Shown here: piece by piece, positions 49,046 to 58,783 of the stretch
How the letters are laid out: each line of letters begins with the position of its first letter
Position numbering within the stretch: the first letter of the stretch is position 1
From: Thalassobius sp002708925
Lineage (GTDB): Bacteria > Pseudomonadota > Alphaproteobacteria > Rhodobacterales > Rhodobacteraceae
Direction: 5' to 3'
DNA: 64,000 bases
Assembly (NCBI RefSeq): GCF_049803795.1
Contig: NZ_JBNAGJ010000001.1
Span: 558,001-622,000 of the forward strand
The notes under the pieces: model-generated
Databases searched by the model: none
What the model was told of the DNA's origin: nothing
What the model saw: the letters and a program-made list of their open reading frames with translations, nothing else
Program-made: the position numbers and the translations under genes

Positions 49046-52000
49046 GCACTCGTCTGGCCCGGGGCGGCCGTCTGCTGAACAAGGGCAAACCGCTGCGCTT
49101 TACCTTTAATGGCAAGCATTTCAAAGGCTACGAGGGCGACACGCTGGCCTCGGCCCTGCTGGCGAATGATCAGATGCTGGTGGGGCGTTCGTTCAAATAC
49201 CACCGTCCGCGCGGCATTGTGGCCTCGGGCGCCGAAGAGCCAAACGCCCTGGTGGGCCTGGGCCGGGGCGCGCGGTTCGAACCCAACCAGCGCGTCACCA
49301 CCACCGAGCTGTTCGACGGGCTGGAGAGCGAAAGCCAGAACCACTGGCCCTCATTGGAATTCGATGTGGGGGTGGTCAACAATTACGCTGCGCGGTTCCT
49401 GCCGGCGGGGTTCTATTACAAGACGTTCATGGCGCCTCGGGCTGCGTGGAAACATCTGTTCGAACCCATCGTGCGCCAATCGGCCGGTCTGGGCAAAGTC
49501 CCCAAGGACCGCGACGCCGACACGTATGAGCATTTCTACGCGCATGTGGATGTGCTGATCCTGGGCGGCGGGGTGGCCGGGTTGCAGGCGGCTTTGGCTG
49601 CGGGGCAGGCCGGGGCCAAGGTGCTACTGCTGGAGCAAACCGCCCATCTGGGCGGACGCGCGCTGGTGGATGGCGGGCTGATCGACGGGATCGCTTCCGC
49701 CGATTGGGTGGCGCAGACCGGCGCGGCCCTGCACGCGATGCCGAACGTGGAAATCCGCCTGCGGGCGATGGGCGCAGGGGTTTACGATCACGGCTATGCG
49801 CTGGGCTATGAGCGGCTGACAGATCACGCCCCGCTGGCGCAGGGGCCGCGTCACCGGATGTGGCGCATCCGCGCGCAGCAGATCGTCACGGCCACCGGCG
49901 CGATCGAGCGCCCGCTCAGCTTTGCCGGGAATGATATTCCGGGGGTGATGCTGGCCTCGGCTGTGCGCGATTATCTGGTCAATTACGGTGTCTCCATCGG
50001 GGATCGCACCGTTGTGGTCACCAATAACGACGATGCCTATCGCACGGCGATTGCGCTGCACCGGGCCGGGCTGATCGTGCCCGCCATTCTGGATGCGCGC
50101 CCCACGGGCGGCGGCGCGCTGGCCGCAGAGGCTCGCGCCCTGGGGATCCGTGTGGAAACCGGCAAGGGGATCGCCAGGGTGCATGGGGGCAAGCGGGTGA
50201 AATCGGTCTCGGTCTGCCTGCAAGCGGGCGAGGGCGCCGCGCTGGAAGAGATCAAATGCGACGCGGTGGCCATGTCGGGCGGCTGGTCGCCCGTGGTGCA
50301 CCTGTGGTCGCATTGCGGGGGCAAGCTGATCTGGGACGCGGCGCAGGCGCATTTCCGGCCCGATGCCGCGCGGCCTCCGACCGGGGCGGACGGGGCAGGG
50401 TTCGTTCTTGCGGCGGGCAGCGCGGATGGGCAGATGGACCTGTGCGATGCGCTGGCGAATGCCCATCGGGCCGGCCAAGAAGCGGCTGAGCGCTGCGGGT
50501 TCCAGGCAGGGCCAGCAGGCGCAGCTCAGGCCCCAGCACAGCCACAGGCCCCGCTAGAGCCGGTGTGGATCATGCCGCAGGGCGCGAATGCCAAGCTGCG
50601 GATGAAATCCTGGCTGGATTATCAGAATGACGTAAAGGTCAGCGATGTGCAGCTGGCCGCGCGTGAAGGCTATGAAAGCGTCGAACACACCAAGCGCTAC
50701 ACCACTTTGGGCATGGCGACGGATCAGGGTAAGTTGAGCAATATCAACGGACTGGCGGTCCTTTCTGATGCATTGGATCAACAGATTCCGCGCACCGGCA
50801 CCACCACGTTCCGCCCGCCCTATACCCCCATCAGCATGGGCGCGATTGCCGGCGAGGCACGGGGTGAGATTTTCCAGCCGCTGCGCCGCACGCCGATGCA
50901 TGGCTGGCACGAACAGAACGGTGCCCATTGGGAACCCGTCGGCCATTGGCGTCGGCCCTATTGCTACTTGCGGCCGGGCGAAACCGTGGAAACCGCAGTG
51001 AACCGCGAGATCCTGCAAACGCGCAATTCGGTGGGGATGCTGGATGCCTCGACCCTGGGGAAAATCATCGTCAAGGGCTCGGATGCGGGCAAGTTCCTGA
51101 ACCTGATGTATACCAACGCGATGGCCGGGCTGGCGCCTGGCAAATGCCGCTATGGGCTGATGTGCAGCGAAAACGGGTTCCTGATGGATGACGGCGTGGT
51201 GGCGCGCATCGACGCGGATACGTTCCTGTGCCACACCACCACCGGCGGCGCGGATCGCATCCACGCCCATATGGAGGAATGGCTGCAAACCGAATGGTGG
51301 GACATGCAGGTCTACACCGCCAACGTGACCGAGCAATACGCCCAGATCGCCGTGGTGGGCCCCAACGCCCGTAAGGTGCTGGAGTCCTTGGGCGGCATGG
51401 ATGTCTCGCGCGATGCGCTTGGGTTCATGGAATGGGCCGATGGCGAACTGTCTGGCATTCCGGTGCGGGTCTATCGCATCTCGTTCTCGGGCGAGCTGAG
51501 CTATGAGATCGCCGTGGATGCAGGCCGCGGGCAGGAACTGTGGGACAAGATCGCCGCAGCTGGCGCGGCCTTCGACATCATGCCCTACGGGACCGAGGCC
51601 CTGCACGTTCTGCGCGCCGAGAAGGGCTTTATCATGATCGGGGATGAAACCGACGGCACGGTCATTCCGCAGGATCTGGGGCTGAACTGGGCGATTTCGA
51701 AGAAGAAGGACGATTTCATCGGAAAACGCGCGCAGCAGCGCCGTCACATGACCGATCCGAACCGCTGGAAACTGGTGGGGCTGGAGACGCTGGATGGCTC
51801 GGTTCTGCCCGATGGGGCCTATGCGGTGGCCGAGGGCGTGAATGCCAACGGGCAGCGGAACATGCAGGGGCGCGTGACCTCGACCTACCATTCGCCGACG
51901 CTGGGCAAGGGCATCGCCATGGGGCTGGTGCTGCACGGGCCGGACCGGATGGGCGAGGTGATCGACTTCCCCAAGGTGGACGGGCATATCGTCAAGGCGC

Positions 52001-52053
52001 GGATTTGCGATCCGGTTTTCTATGACAAGGACGGGGAGAAGCAAAATGTCTGA
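49042..52053 (+). CDS. soxA: Sarcosine oxidase alpha subunit
   Basis: A 1003-residue large subunit. The N-terminal part (STRLARGGRLLNKGKPLRFT, FNGKHFKGYEGDTLASALLA) is a ferredoxin-like fold, followed by an NAD-binding Rossmann domain (VDVLILGGGVAGLQAALAAG, 169-188) and a long linking region. The C-terminal 400 residues form a GcvT-like folate-binding domain (VVGPNARKVLESLGGMDVSR, RISFSGELSYEIAVDAGRG) that takes the methylene group from sarcosine onto tetrahydrofolate. The start at 49042 overlaps the soxD stop (ATGA). Confidence 0.97.
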   Translation: MSTRLARGGRLLNKGKPLRFTFNGKHFKGYEGDTLASALLANDQMLVGRSFKYHRPRGIVASGAEEPNALVGLGRGARFEPNQRVTTTELFDGLESESQNHWPSLEFDVGVVNNYAARFLPAGFYYKTFMAPRAAWKHLFEPIVRQSAGLGKVPKDRDADTYEHFYAHVDVLILGGGVAGLQAALAAGQAGAKVLLLEQTAHLGGRALVDGGLIDGIASADWVAQTGAALHAMPNVEIRLRAMGAGVYDHGYALGYERLTDHAPLAQGPRHRMWRIRAQQIVTATGAIERPLSFAGNDIPGVMLASAVRDYLVNYGVSIGDRTVVVTNNDDAYRTAIALHRAGLIVPAILDARPTGGGALAAEARALGIRVETGKGIARVHGGKRVKSVSVCLQAGEGAALEEIKCDAVAMSGGWSPVVHLWSHCGGKLIWDAAQAHFRPDAARPPTGADGAGFVLAAGSADGQMDLCDALANAHRAGQEAAERCGFQAGPAGAAQAPAQPQAPLEPVWIMPQGANAKLRMKSWLDYQNDVKVSDVQLAAREGYESVEHTKRYTTLGMATDQGKLSNINGLAVLSDALDQQIPRTGTTTFRPPYTPISMGAIAGEARGEIFQPLRRTPMHGWHEQNGAHWEPVGHWRRPYCYLRPGETVETAVNREILQTRNSVGMLDASTLGKIIVKGSDAGKFLNLMYTNAMAGLAPGKCRYGLMCSENGFLMDDGVVARIDADTFLCHTTTGGADRIHAHMEEWLQTEWWDMQVYTANVTEQYAQIAVVGPNARKVLESLGGMDVSRDALGFMEWADGELSGIPVRVYRISFSGELSYEIAVDAGRGQELWDKIAAAGAAFDIMPYGTEALHVLRAEKGFIMIGDETDGTVIPQDLGLNWAISKKKDDFIGKRAQQRRHMTDPNRWKLVGLETLDGSVLPDGAYAVAEGVNANGQRNMQGRVTSTYHSPTLGKGIAMGLVLHGPDRMGEVIDFPKVDGHIVKARICDPVFYDKDGEKQNV

Positions 52054-52606
52054 GGCACTCAGCGCATTGCAGGGGGCCCGCGCAAAGGGCGATGTCAGCG
52101 TCGAGGAAACCGGCCCGCAGGGGATGATCACTCTGCGCGCGGATCTGGCGGGGCTGGAGGGGGCCTTGGGGCAGCTGGGGCTGACACTGCCCGGCCCGCG
52201 TCAGATTGTGCAGACCGGAGAGCGCTCGGCCGCGTGGATGTCCCCCGATGAGCTGCTGATCGTGCTGCCCTATGCACAGGTGCCTCAGGCGCTTGCGGCG
52301 CTGCACAGCGCGCTGGAGGGGCGGCATTTTCTGGCGGTGAACGTGTCGGATGCGCGGGCGCTGTTCACGCTGACCGGCGTCCCCGGCGCGGTGCGCGAGA
52401 CGCTGGCGAAGCTGGCCCCCGTCGATCTGGCCCCCGGCCGGTTCGAGCCCGGCGAGCTGCGCCGCACCCGTCTGGCGCAAATCCCGGCGGCGCTGTGGCT
52501 GATGCCGGATGGCAGCGCGCGGGTGATCTGTTTCCGCTCGGTTGCGCAATATGCGTTTGACCTGTTGAAAACCGCCGCCGCAGCGGGGCCTGTCAAATAC
52601 TTTTAA
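52046..52606 (+). CDS. soxG: Sarcosine oxidase gamma subunit
   Basis: A 186-residue gamma chain of heterotetrameric sarcosine oxidase. It resembles the small domain of GcvT and includes RTGERSAAWMSPDELLIVLP-like VQTGERSAAWMSPDELLIVL, FTLTGVPGAVRETLAKLAPV and RVICFRSVAQYAFDLLKTA. It starts 8 nt inside the end of soxA and completes the operon. No terminator is visible after it. Confidence 0.94.
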   Translation: MSEALSALQGARAKGDVSVEETGPQGMITLRADLAGLEGALGQLGLTLPGPRQIVQTGERSAAWMSPDELLIVLPYAQVPQALAALHSALEGRHFLAVNVSDARALFTLTGVPGAVRETLAKLAPVDLAPGRFEPGELRRTRLAQIPAALWLMPDGSARVICFRSVAQYAFDLLKTAAAAGPVKYF

Positions 52607-52662
52607 GGGTTGTATGTGCTGCTTTTGATAGCTACCCATGAATGAATTCTTGGGAGTATGTT

Positions 52663-53094
52663 ATGAAAACAGGTCTTTTGGCATGTCTTGCGGCATTGGG
52701 TATGGCCGGGGCTGCAACCGCAGAGATATATGAATGTAAAATGAAATCCCGCGGTAACTACGGCGGTATTTCTGACGTCCTTTTCTATAGTTACGACAGC
52801 ACCAAACCGAAGGAAATTTGGGTGCATGACGGCCTGACCGAGACCCTGGCGGGCGGTGCCGTCTGGGCAAAGCTGGTGCGTGACGATGAAAAATTCCTGA
52901 AACTCAAATGGAGCATCCCCCCGACCCGAACCAAGGAATATGGCTCTACCCCTCGCTACGATTACACCCTGAGCATTCATAAAAAGAAGGGTTTGACCGC
53001 CAAAAAGGGGTTGGCTGTCGTCTATGGACGTCCGATTGGTTATGACAACCACTTTGAAGGGCACGGGGCGTGCAAACCTTACAAAAAGAAATAG
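52663..53094 (+). CDS. Small exported hypothetical protein
   Basis: A 143-residue protein with a signal peptide (MKTGLLACLAALGMAGAATA) and a short, Lys/Tyr-rich mature part (YECKMKSRGNYGGISDVLFY, then DNHFEGHGACKPYKKK). The two Cys residues, near both ends of the mature part, could form a disulfide. Codon use is more AT-rich than that of the sox genes. The start at 52663 (GGGAGTATGTT upstream) is preferred over 52642. No family is recognised. Confidence 0.7.
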   Translation: MKTGLLACLAALGMAGAATAEIYECKMKSRGNYGGISDVLFYSYDSTKPKEIWVHDGLTETLAGGAVWAKLVRDDEKFLKLKWSIPPTRTKEYGSTPRYDYTLSIHKKKGLTAKKGLAVVYGRPIGYDNHFEGHGACKPYKKK

Positions 53095-53191
53095 GTTTTC
53101 CTGGAAATCTCTGCTTAGGGCTTGACCTCATGCGTCGAAGTCTACCATCTACGGCAGGACAGTAACGCACGAACCGAAAAGGGTTTTGACC

Positions 53192-53791
53192 ATGGCTTTT
53201 GAACTTCCCGATCTTCCTTACGCACACGACGCCCTGGCTGGCCTGGGCATGTCGGCGGAAACGATGGAATACCACCACGACCTGCACCACAACGCCTATG
53301 TGACCAACGGTAACGCCGCCATCGCGGGCACCGAGTGGGAAAACAAGTCGCTGGAAGAGATCATCGTGGGCACCTACGACAAGACCGCCGTGGCGCAAAA
53401 CGGGATCTTCAACAACATCAGCCAGCTGTGGAACCACAATCAGTTCTGGGAAATGATGGGCCCGAACCAGACCGCCATGCCGGGCGAGCTGGAAAAAGCC
53501 ATCGTTGAAAGCTTTGGCTCGGTGGATGAGTTCAAATCGCAATTCGCGGCTGCGGGCGCGGGGCAGTTCGGCTCGGGCTGGTGCTGGCTGGTCAAAGACA
53601 CCGATGGCGGCCTGAAAGTCACCAAGACCGAAAACGGCGTGAACCCGCTGTGCTTTGGTCAGACGGCCCTGCTGGGCTGCGACGTGTGGGAGCACTCCTA
53701 CTACATTGATTTCCGCAACAAGCGTCCGGTCTACCTGTCCAACTTCCTGGACAAGCTGGTGAACTGGGAAAACGTCGCCTCGCGCCTGTAA
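53192..53791 (+). CDS. sodB: Superoxide dismutase (Fe/Mn)
   Basis: A 199-residue Fe/Mn superoxide dismutase of the cytosolic type. The metal ligands are seen in MEYHHDLHHNAYVTN (first His), SQLWNHNQFWEMM (second His) and LGCDVWEHSYYIDFRNKR (Asp and His). GQFGSGWCWLV and the AGQ residues are typical of iron enzymes. The start at 53192 omits two extra residues. A strong terminator follows; the gene is monocistronic. Confidence 0.97.
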   Translation: MAFELPDLPYAHDALAGLGMSAETMEYHHDLHHNAYVTNGNAAIAGTEWENKSLEEIIVGTYDKTAVAQNGIFNNISQLWNHNQFWEMMGPNQTAMPGELEKAIVESFGSVDEFKSQFAAAGAGQFGSGWCWLVKDTDGGLKVTKTENGVNPLCFGQTALLGCDVWEHSYYIDFRNKRPVYLSNFLDKLVNWENVASRL

Positions 53792-53833
53792 TCTGCGTGA
53801 CGCGTCGGGCCGAGCCGGCCCAGACAGAATACA

Positions 53834-53862
53834 GACCCCGCCGGTTTCGGCGGGGTTTTTCT
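53834..53862 (+). terminator. Terminator of sodB
   Basis: ACCCCGCC and GGCGGGGT enclose a GGTTTC-type loop and are followed by TTTTCTTTTT. Confidence 0.92.
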
Positions 53863-53928
53863 TTTTGATCAAAAATCGCTTGTCGGGGCCGGATTTCCGC
53901 GCCACTGTTCCGCGAGCGAGGGAAAATC

Positions 53929-54879
53929 ATGACCGAGTCCAAACGCGGCGTTCTGGCGTTGCTGGTGGCCTGCACCGTTTGGGGGCTGTCGCCGCTTTAC
54001 TATAAATTGCTGGCCCATATCCCGCCGCTGGAGGTGCTGGCTCATCGCACCTTGTGGTCATGCGCGTTCTTTGCGCTGGTGCTGGCCGGGCAGGGGCGGC
54101 TGGGGCAGTTGCGCGGGGTGTTCAGATCCTGGCGCGTGGTGGGGGTGATCGTCTTTGCGGCGGTGATGATCTCGGTCAATTGGTTTGTCTTCATCCTGTC
54201 CATCCAGGTCGGCCACGCGGTCGAGGCCTCTCTGGGCTATTACATCTTTCCGCTGGTGGCGGTTCTGATCGGCGTGGTGGTGTTCAAGGAAAGCCTGTCG
54301 CCCCTGCAAATCCTGGCCGTCGCGCTGGCGCTGGGGGCGGTGTTGGTGCTGACTTTGGGGCTAGGGGTGGCGCCCTGGATTGCGTTAATCCTTTCAGTGA
54401 CCTTTGGGCTCTATGGGCTTGTTAAAAAACGCCTTTCCGTGGGGCCCGTCGTGTCTGTCACCGCCGAGGTGCTGCTGCTGAGCCCCATTGCCCTGCTGGT
54501 TCTGCTGTGGGAATGGCAGCAGGGCGTGCCGGTCCTTGGCTATAGCCTGTCCGACAGTCTGCTGCTGATGTTTTCGGGGGTGCTGACGGGGGCGCCTCTG
54601 ATCTTGTTTTCGGCGGCCACAAAGCGGGTCAGCATGGCCACCGTGGGCCTGATCCAATACTTGAATCCGACGCTGCAATTCCTGTGCGCGGTGCTGGTTT
54701 TCGCTGAACCCTTCGGGCAATGGCACGCCATCGCCTTTGCCATGATCTGGACGGCGCTGGCGATTTATTCCTTTGCCGCGCTGGTTCAGGACAGGGCGTC
54801 GCGCAGGGTCTCGATCACGGCCGAGGGCGTGTCCACCACGGTCAGGAATGCCAGCAGGGACGGTTCGGCAAAGCCCTGA
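53929..54879 (+). CDS. RarD-type EamA transporter
   Basis: A 316-residue ten-helix inner-membrane protein of the RarD/chloramphenicol-sensitivity branch of the EamA superfamily. It opens RGVLALLVACTVWGLSPLYY, and HRTLWSCAFFALVL and SLGYYIFPLVAVLIGVVVFK are typical of RarD. A 30-residue polar tail (RRVSITAEGVSTTVRNASRD) follows the last helix. The final 94 nt overlap the convergent LOG-family gene, which is large for a bacterial tail-to-tail overlap. Confidence 0.88.
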   Translation: MTESKRGVLALLVACTVWGLSPLYYKLLAHIPPLEVLAHRTLWSCAFFALVLAGQGRLGQLRGVFRSWRVVGVIVFAAVMISVNWFVFILSIQVGHAVEASLGYYIFPLVAVLIGVVVFKESLSPLQILAVALALGAVLVLTLGLGVAPWIALILSVTFGLYGLVKKRLSVGPVVSVTAEVLLLSPIALLVLLWEWQQGVPVLGYSLSDSLLLMFSGVLTGAPLILFSAATKRVSMATVGLIQYLNPTLQFLCAVLVFAEPFGQWHAIAFAMIWTALAIYSFAALVQDRASRRVSITAEGVSTTVRNASRDGSAKP

Positions 54880-55337
54880 TCCACCACATGCTGCACCATA
54901 TCCAGCAGAGGCTGCCAGTATCCGTCGGAATTGAGCAGCACGATGGGTTTGTCATGCAGTTTCAGCTGGCGCCAGGTCAGCACTTCGAACAGCTCGTCCA
55001 GCGATCCCGCACCGCCGGGCAGCACCACGATCGCGTCCGAGTTCATATACATGACCTTTTTGCGCTCGTGCATGTTTTCGGTGACAATGTATCGGGTCAG
55101 ATCGGTCTTACCGACCTCCCATTTGACCAGGTGCATGGGGATCACGCCAAAGGTCTCGGCCCCTGCGGTCTGGGCCGCGCGCGCCACGGCCCCCATCAGC
55201 CCCACATCGCCCGCCCCATAGACCAGCCGCCAGCCCATGCCGGCCAATGCGGCGCCCAGCTCTTCGGCATGGGCTTGATAAATGGGCTTTTTCCCCGAAC
55301 GTGAACCACAATAGACACAGACTGACACGGTTTTCAT
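54786..55337 (-). CDS. LOG-family (TIGR00730) protein
   Basis: A 183-residue protein of the lysine-decarboxylase-like LOG family (cytokinin riboside monophosphate phosphoribohydrolase-type), which releases free base from nucleoside monophosphates. The fold shows VCVYCGSRSG, RLVYGAGDVGLMGAVARA, and ENMHERKKVMYMNSDAIVVL. The signature normally PGGxGTxxE appears as PGGAGSLDE (107-115), with Ser for Thr. Its 3' 94 nt lie inside the rarD coding region on the other strand. Confidence 0.9.
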   Translation of the reverse strand: MKTVSVCVYCGSRSGKKPIYQAHAEELGAALAGMGWRLVYGAGDVGLMGAVARAAQTAGAETFGVIPMHLVKWEVGKTDLTRYIVTENMHERKKVMYMNSDAIVVLPGGAGSLDELFEVLTWRQLKLHDKPIVLLNSDGYWQPLLDMVQHVVDQGFAEPSLLAFLTVVDTPSAVIETLRDALS

Positions 55338-55440
55338 GGCAAATAACCCATAGGCAAAAGGTGGTTTTGACCCGTGATAGCGCTGTTGGTATGTTCGCTC
55401 AACCGCTGGGGATGAATAAGGCGGGGCTGGAAGGATAACG

Positions 55441-56847
55441 ATGACGAAACAAGCTGGAGTTCTGGGCGGACAGGCCCTGACGATTGCCGGTGCCGTGGTG
55501 GTGGCCGCCGGTGTGGCCGGAGCCTATGTACTGGGTGTTTTTGACGGGGACACGCCGCAGCCGGTCGAGGTGGCGCAGCCTGCCGCCCCTGCTGTAACGC
55601 CCGAGGTAAAGCCCGAAGCAAGGCCCAAGGCCACCCCCGCGCCCTCAGAGCCCAGGGAACAGCCTGCGCCGGTGGTCTATGCCGCGCCCAGCTTTGATGT
55701 GGTGCGGGTCGAGCCGGACGGGTCTACCCTGATCGCGGGCAGCGCCGCCGCCGGGGCCGAGCTGGACGTTCTGCTGGACGGTGCCGTTCTGATCCGGCCC
55801 AAGCCCGGCGCGGACGGTAAATTCGCCGGTTTCGCGCAGATCGCGCCTTCGGATCAGCCGCGTGTGCTGAGCCTGCTGATGCGGATTGACGGGCAGGAAC
55901 TGGCCTCGGATCAGACGGTGATCATCGCGCCGGTGGTGCCGGTTCCTGAGCAAAAGGTGGCCGAGGCTCCGGTGTCCGAAGCGCCCGCCGCAGACCCCGA
56001 ACAAGAGCCGGCAGCAGAAACGCCCGCGCCCGCAGAGTCCACAGAGCCCAGGGATACGCCGCCCAGTTCGGTGGCTGTCAGCGAGGAAACGCCCGCTCAG
56101 CCTGAACCTGCCCAGCCCGACTCCGTTCAGCCCGAAGCGCCGGTTCAGGTGGCCGAAGCGCCCAAAGCCGCGTCCGAAGAGCCGGCCCAAGATCGGGCCC
56201 AAGAGGCGCCAGAGGATACCGCCCCCAAGGCAGAGTCCGAGCCTGAGCCCGCGGCCGCCCCTGACCCCACGCCCAAACCCAAAGCGCCAGCCGTCATTCT
56301 GGCCGATAAGGACGGGGTGAAGGTGGTACAGCCCGCGCAGACCGAGGCGGACCCCGAAGTGCGGGCCTCTGTGGCGATTGACGCGATCAGCTATACCGAT
56401 ACCGGCGAGGTGACGGTTGCGGGCCGCGGCAAGCCGGGCAAATTCGTGCAGATCTATCTGAATAATGCCGCCGCCGGGGGCACGGTGATTGGCCTTAAAG
56501 GCCAGTGGAGCACCGTTCTGGCCGCCGTTCAGCCCGGTCTCTATACCCTGCGCGCCGATGAGCTGGACGCAGGCGGCAAGGTGCTGTCGCGGATCGAGAC
56601 GCCCTTTAAACGCGAGGCGCCCGAAAAGCTGGCCACCGCCCAGCCCGAAGCCCCCGAACAGCCCAAAGATCCCAACGCGCCGCCGGTAAAGGTGGTGACG
56701 GTGCAGCCTGGCTCGACCCTGTGGGCCATCGCGCGGGAAAAATACGGCGAAGGAACGCTGTATGTGCGCGTCTACGAGGCCAACAAAGACCGGATCCGCG
56801 ATCCCGATCTGATCTATCCCGGCCAGGTTTTCGTGGTGCCTCAGTAG
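55441..56847 (+). CDS. LysM-domain protein with long Pro/Ala/Glu linker
   Basis: A 468-residue membrane-anchored or exported protein. The N-terminal helix (GQALTIAGAVVVAAGVAGAY, 10-29) is followed by two Ig-like/BON-like modules (about 83-165 and 300-395) separated by a long Pro/Ala/Glu-rich stretch (about 165-290), and a C-terminal LysM domain (VQPGSTLWAIAREKYGEGTL, then VRVYEANKDRIRDPDLIYPG, 417-468). It probably binds peptidoglycan in the periplasm with the linker spanning to the membrane. A hairpin terminator follows. Confidence 0.88.
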   Translation: MTKQAGVLGGQALTIAGAVVVAAGVAGAYVLGVFDGDTPQPVEVAQPAAPAVTPEVKPEARPKATPAPSEPREQPAPVVYAAPSFDVVRVEPDGSTLIAGSAAAGAELDVLLDGAVLIRPKPGADGKFAGFAQIAPSDQPRVLSLLMRIDGQELASDQTVIIAPVVPVPEQKVAEAPVSEAPAADPEQEPAAETPAPAESTEPRDTPPSSVAVSEETPAQPEPAQPDSVQPEAPVQVAEAPKAASEEPAQDRAQEAPEDTAPKAESEPEPAAAPDPTPKPKAPAVILADKDGVKVVQPAQTEADPEVRASVAIDAISYTDTGEVTVAGRGKPGKFVQIYLNNAAAGGTVIGLKGQWSTVLAAVQPGLYTLRADELDAGGKVLSRIETPFKREAPEKLATAQPEAPEQPKDPNAPPVKVVTVQPGSTLWAIAREKYGEGTLYVRVYEANKDRIRDPDLIYPGQVFVVPQ

Positions 56848-56871
56848 CGCGGCATCGCGACGTCATGCAGA

Positions 56872-56903
56872 AAAAACGGGGCGCAGGGGCGTCCCGTTTT
56901 TGC
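56872..56903 (+). terminator. Terminator after the LysM gene
   Basis: AAAACGGG pairs with CCCGTTTT across a GCGCAGGGGCGT loop and is followed by TGC. T tract moderate. Confidence 0.65.
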
Positions 56904-56962
56904 TTTGGGTGGTCTTTCGGGGCGGGGGGGCCTATGTCAGGACCATTGCAAAGGAAAGCCCC

Positions 56963-58783
56963 ATGCGAAGCCGCCGATCCATACCCCTTTCACCTGATGA
57001 TCCCACCCAGACCAGCGCCAGCGGCTGGTCCACGCTGCGCCGGGTCGCGCCCTATCTGTGGCCCGAAGGCCGGTTGGACATCAAACTGCGTGTGGTGGCG
57101 GCGATGGTGCTGCTGCTGATGGCCAAGCTGGTGACGGTGCTGACGCCGATGTTCTATAAGGGGGCGGTGGATGCTCTGGCGGGCGAGGGCGTGCCGATGC
57201 TGGCCCTGGGGGCCGTCGGGCTGACCGTGGCCTACGGGATGGCGCGTCTGATGGCGAACGGGTTCCAGCAGGCGCGCGACGCGGTGTTTGCGCTGGTCGG
57301 GCAGCGGGCCTTGCGGGCCCTGGCACTTGAGACCTTCACCCATATTCACCGCCTGTCCATGCGCTATCACATCACGCGGAAAACCGGCGGGTTGTCCCGC
57401 ATCATCGAACGCGGCGTGAAGGGCGTGGAATTCCTGCTGCGTTTCATGCTGTTTTCCATCGGGCCGCTGATCCTGGAATTGCTGATGATCGCGGTGATTT
57501 TTTTCTGGCTGTTCGATGTGTGGTATCTGGTGGTCGTGGCGGTGACGATTGCGGCCTATGTGAAATTCACCTTTGCCGTCACCGAATGGCGGGTGAAACT
57601 GCGCCGCAAGATGAACGAGCAGGACACCGACGCCAACCAAAAGGCGATCGACAGCCTGCTGAACTTTGAAACCGTGAAATATTTCGGCGCCGAGGCGCGC
57701 GAGGCTGCCCGCTATGACAGCGCGATGGAGGGCTATCAGAAGGCCGCTCTGTCCACGGCCTATTCTCTGTCCCTGCTGAATTTCGGGCAGTCGCTGCTGA
57801 TCACCTCGGGGTTGATTGCGGTGATGGTGATGGCCGCGATGGGCGTGCAGAATGGCAGCCTGACGGTGGGCGATTTCGTCATGGTGAACGCCTATATGAT
57901 CCAGATCACCATGCCTCTGAACTTTCTGGGCACGGTCTATCGCGAGATCCGCCAATCCCTGGTGGACATGAGCGAGATGTTCGGCCTGCTGGAACAACCG
58001 GCCGAGGTGACAGACAAACCCGGTGCAGGTGATATTGCGGTCTCGGGCGGGCATGTGCGGCTGGAGGATGTGCGCTTCGGCTATGAGGACGCGCGTCCCA
58101 TCCTGAAGGGGATCAGCCTGGATGTTCCGGCGGGGCAGACGGTGGCCATTGTCGGCTCGTCCGGGTCTGGCAAATCCACCATCGGGCGACTGCTGTTCCG
58201 GTTCTACGATGTGCAGGGCGGGGCGCTGACAATCGACGGGCAGGACGTGCGCGATGTGACCCAAGACAGCCTCCATGCCGCGATTGGGGTGGTGCCGCAG
58301 GACACGGTGCTGTTTAACGATTCCATCCGCTATAACATCGCCTATGGGCGCGATAATGCCTCGGATTCCGAGGTGATCGCCGCTGCCAAATCCGCGCAGA
58401 TTCACGATTTCATCATGTCCCTGCCTCAGGGCTATGACACGCAGGTGGGCGAGCGCGGGCTGAAACTGTCAGGCGGGGAAAAACAGCGCGTGGGGATCGC
58501 GCGGACGCTGCTGAAGAACCCGCCGATCCTGCTGCTGGACGAGGCAACATCCGCGCTGGACACCGACACCGAGCGCGAGATTCAGGGCGCTCTGGCCCAG
58601 GCCGGGCGGGGCCGCACGGTGATCACCATCGCGCACCGTCTGTCCACGATCGCGGATGCGGACCGGATTGTCGTGCTGGAGCAGGGCACCGTGGTCGAGC
58701 AAGGCACCCACGCGCAGCTGCTGGCGTCTCAGGGGCGCTATTACAGCCTGTGGACGCGCCAGCAGAACGAAGAGGCCGCCTGA
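56963..58783 (+). CDS. ATM1/HMT-type ABC exporter
   Basis: A 606-residue half-transporter: six membrane helices (about 45-330) and a C-terminal ATPase. The ATPase shows Walker A GSSGSGKST (about 397-405), signature LSGGEKQRVGIART (about 502) and Walker B ILLLDEATSALD (about 523). Similar proteins (Atm1/ABCB7-type) export glutathione-linked sulfur, Fe-S precursors or heavy-metal conjugates. The RRKMNEQDTDANQKAIDSLL, NFETVKYFGAE loop between helices 4 and 5 is diagnostic for the ATM1/HMT branch. The ATG at 56963 follows GGAAAG. Confidence 0.92.
   Translation: MRSRRSIPLSPDDPTQTSASGWSTLRRVAPYLWPEGRLDIKLRVVAAMVLLLMAKLVTVLTPMFYKGAVDALAGEGVPMLALGAVGLTVAYGMARLMANGFQQARDAVFALVGQRALRALALETFTHIHRLSMRYHITRKTGGLSRIIERGVKGVEFLLRFMLFSIGPLILELLMIAVIFFWLFDVWYLVVVAVTIAAYVKFTFAVTEWRVKLRRKMNEQDTDANQKAIDSLLNFETVKYFGAEAREAARYDSAMEGYQKAALSTAYSLSLLNFGQSLLITSGLIAVMVMAAMGVQNGSLTVGDFVMVNAYMIQITMPLNFLGTVYREIRQSLVDMSEMFGLLEQPAEVTDKPGAGDIAVSGGHVRLEDVRFGYEDARPILKGISLDVPAGQTVAIVGSSGSGKSTIGRLLFRFYDVQGGALTIDGQDVRDVTQDSLHAAIGVVPQDTVLFNDSIRYNIAYGRDNASDSEVIAAAKSAQIHDFIMSLPQGYDTQVGERGLKLSGGEKQRVGIARTLLKNPPILLLDEATSALDTDTEREIQGALAQAGRGRTVITIAHRLSTIADADRIVVLEQGTVVEQGTHAQLLASQGRYYSLWTRQQNEEAA

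Noticed and set aside
53122..53148. TTGACC with TACCAT upstream of sodB as a promoter
   Set aside because: Spacing is only 15 nt and the -10 is poor, so it is not listed as a feature.
55560..56300. Repeat-like stretch in the LysM gene
   Set aside because: Low-complexity Pro/Ala/Glu coding sequence without regular spacing; not a repeat element.
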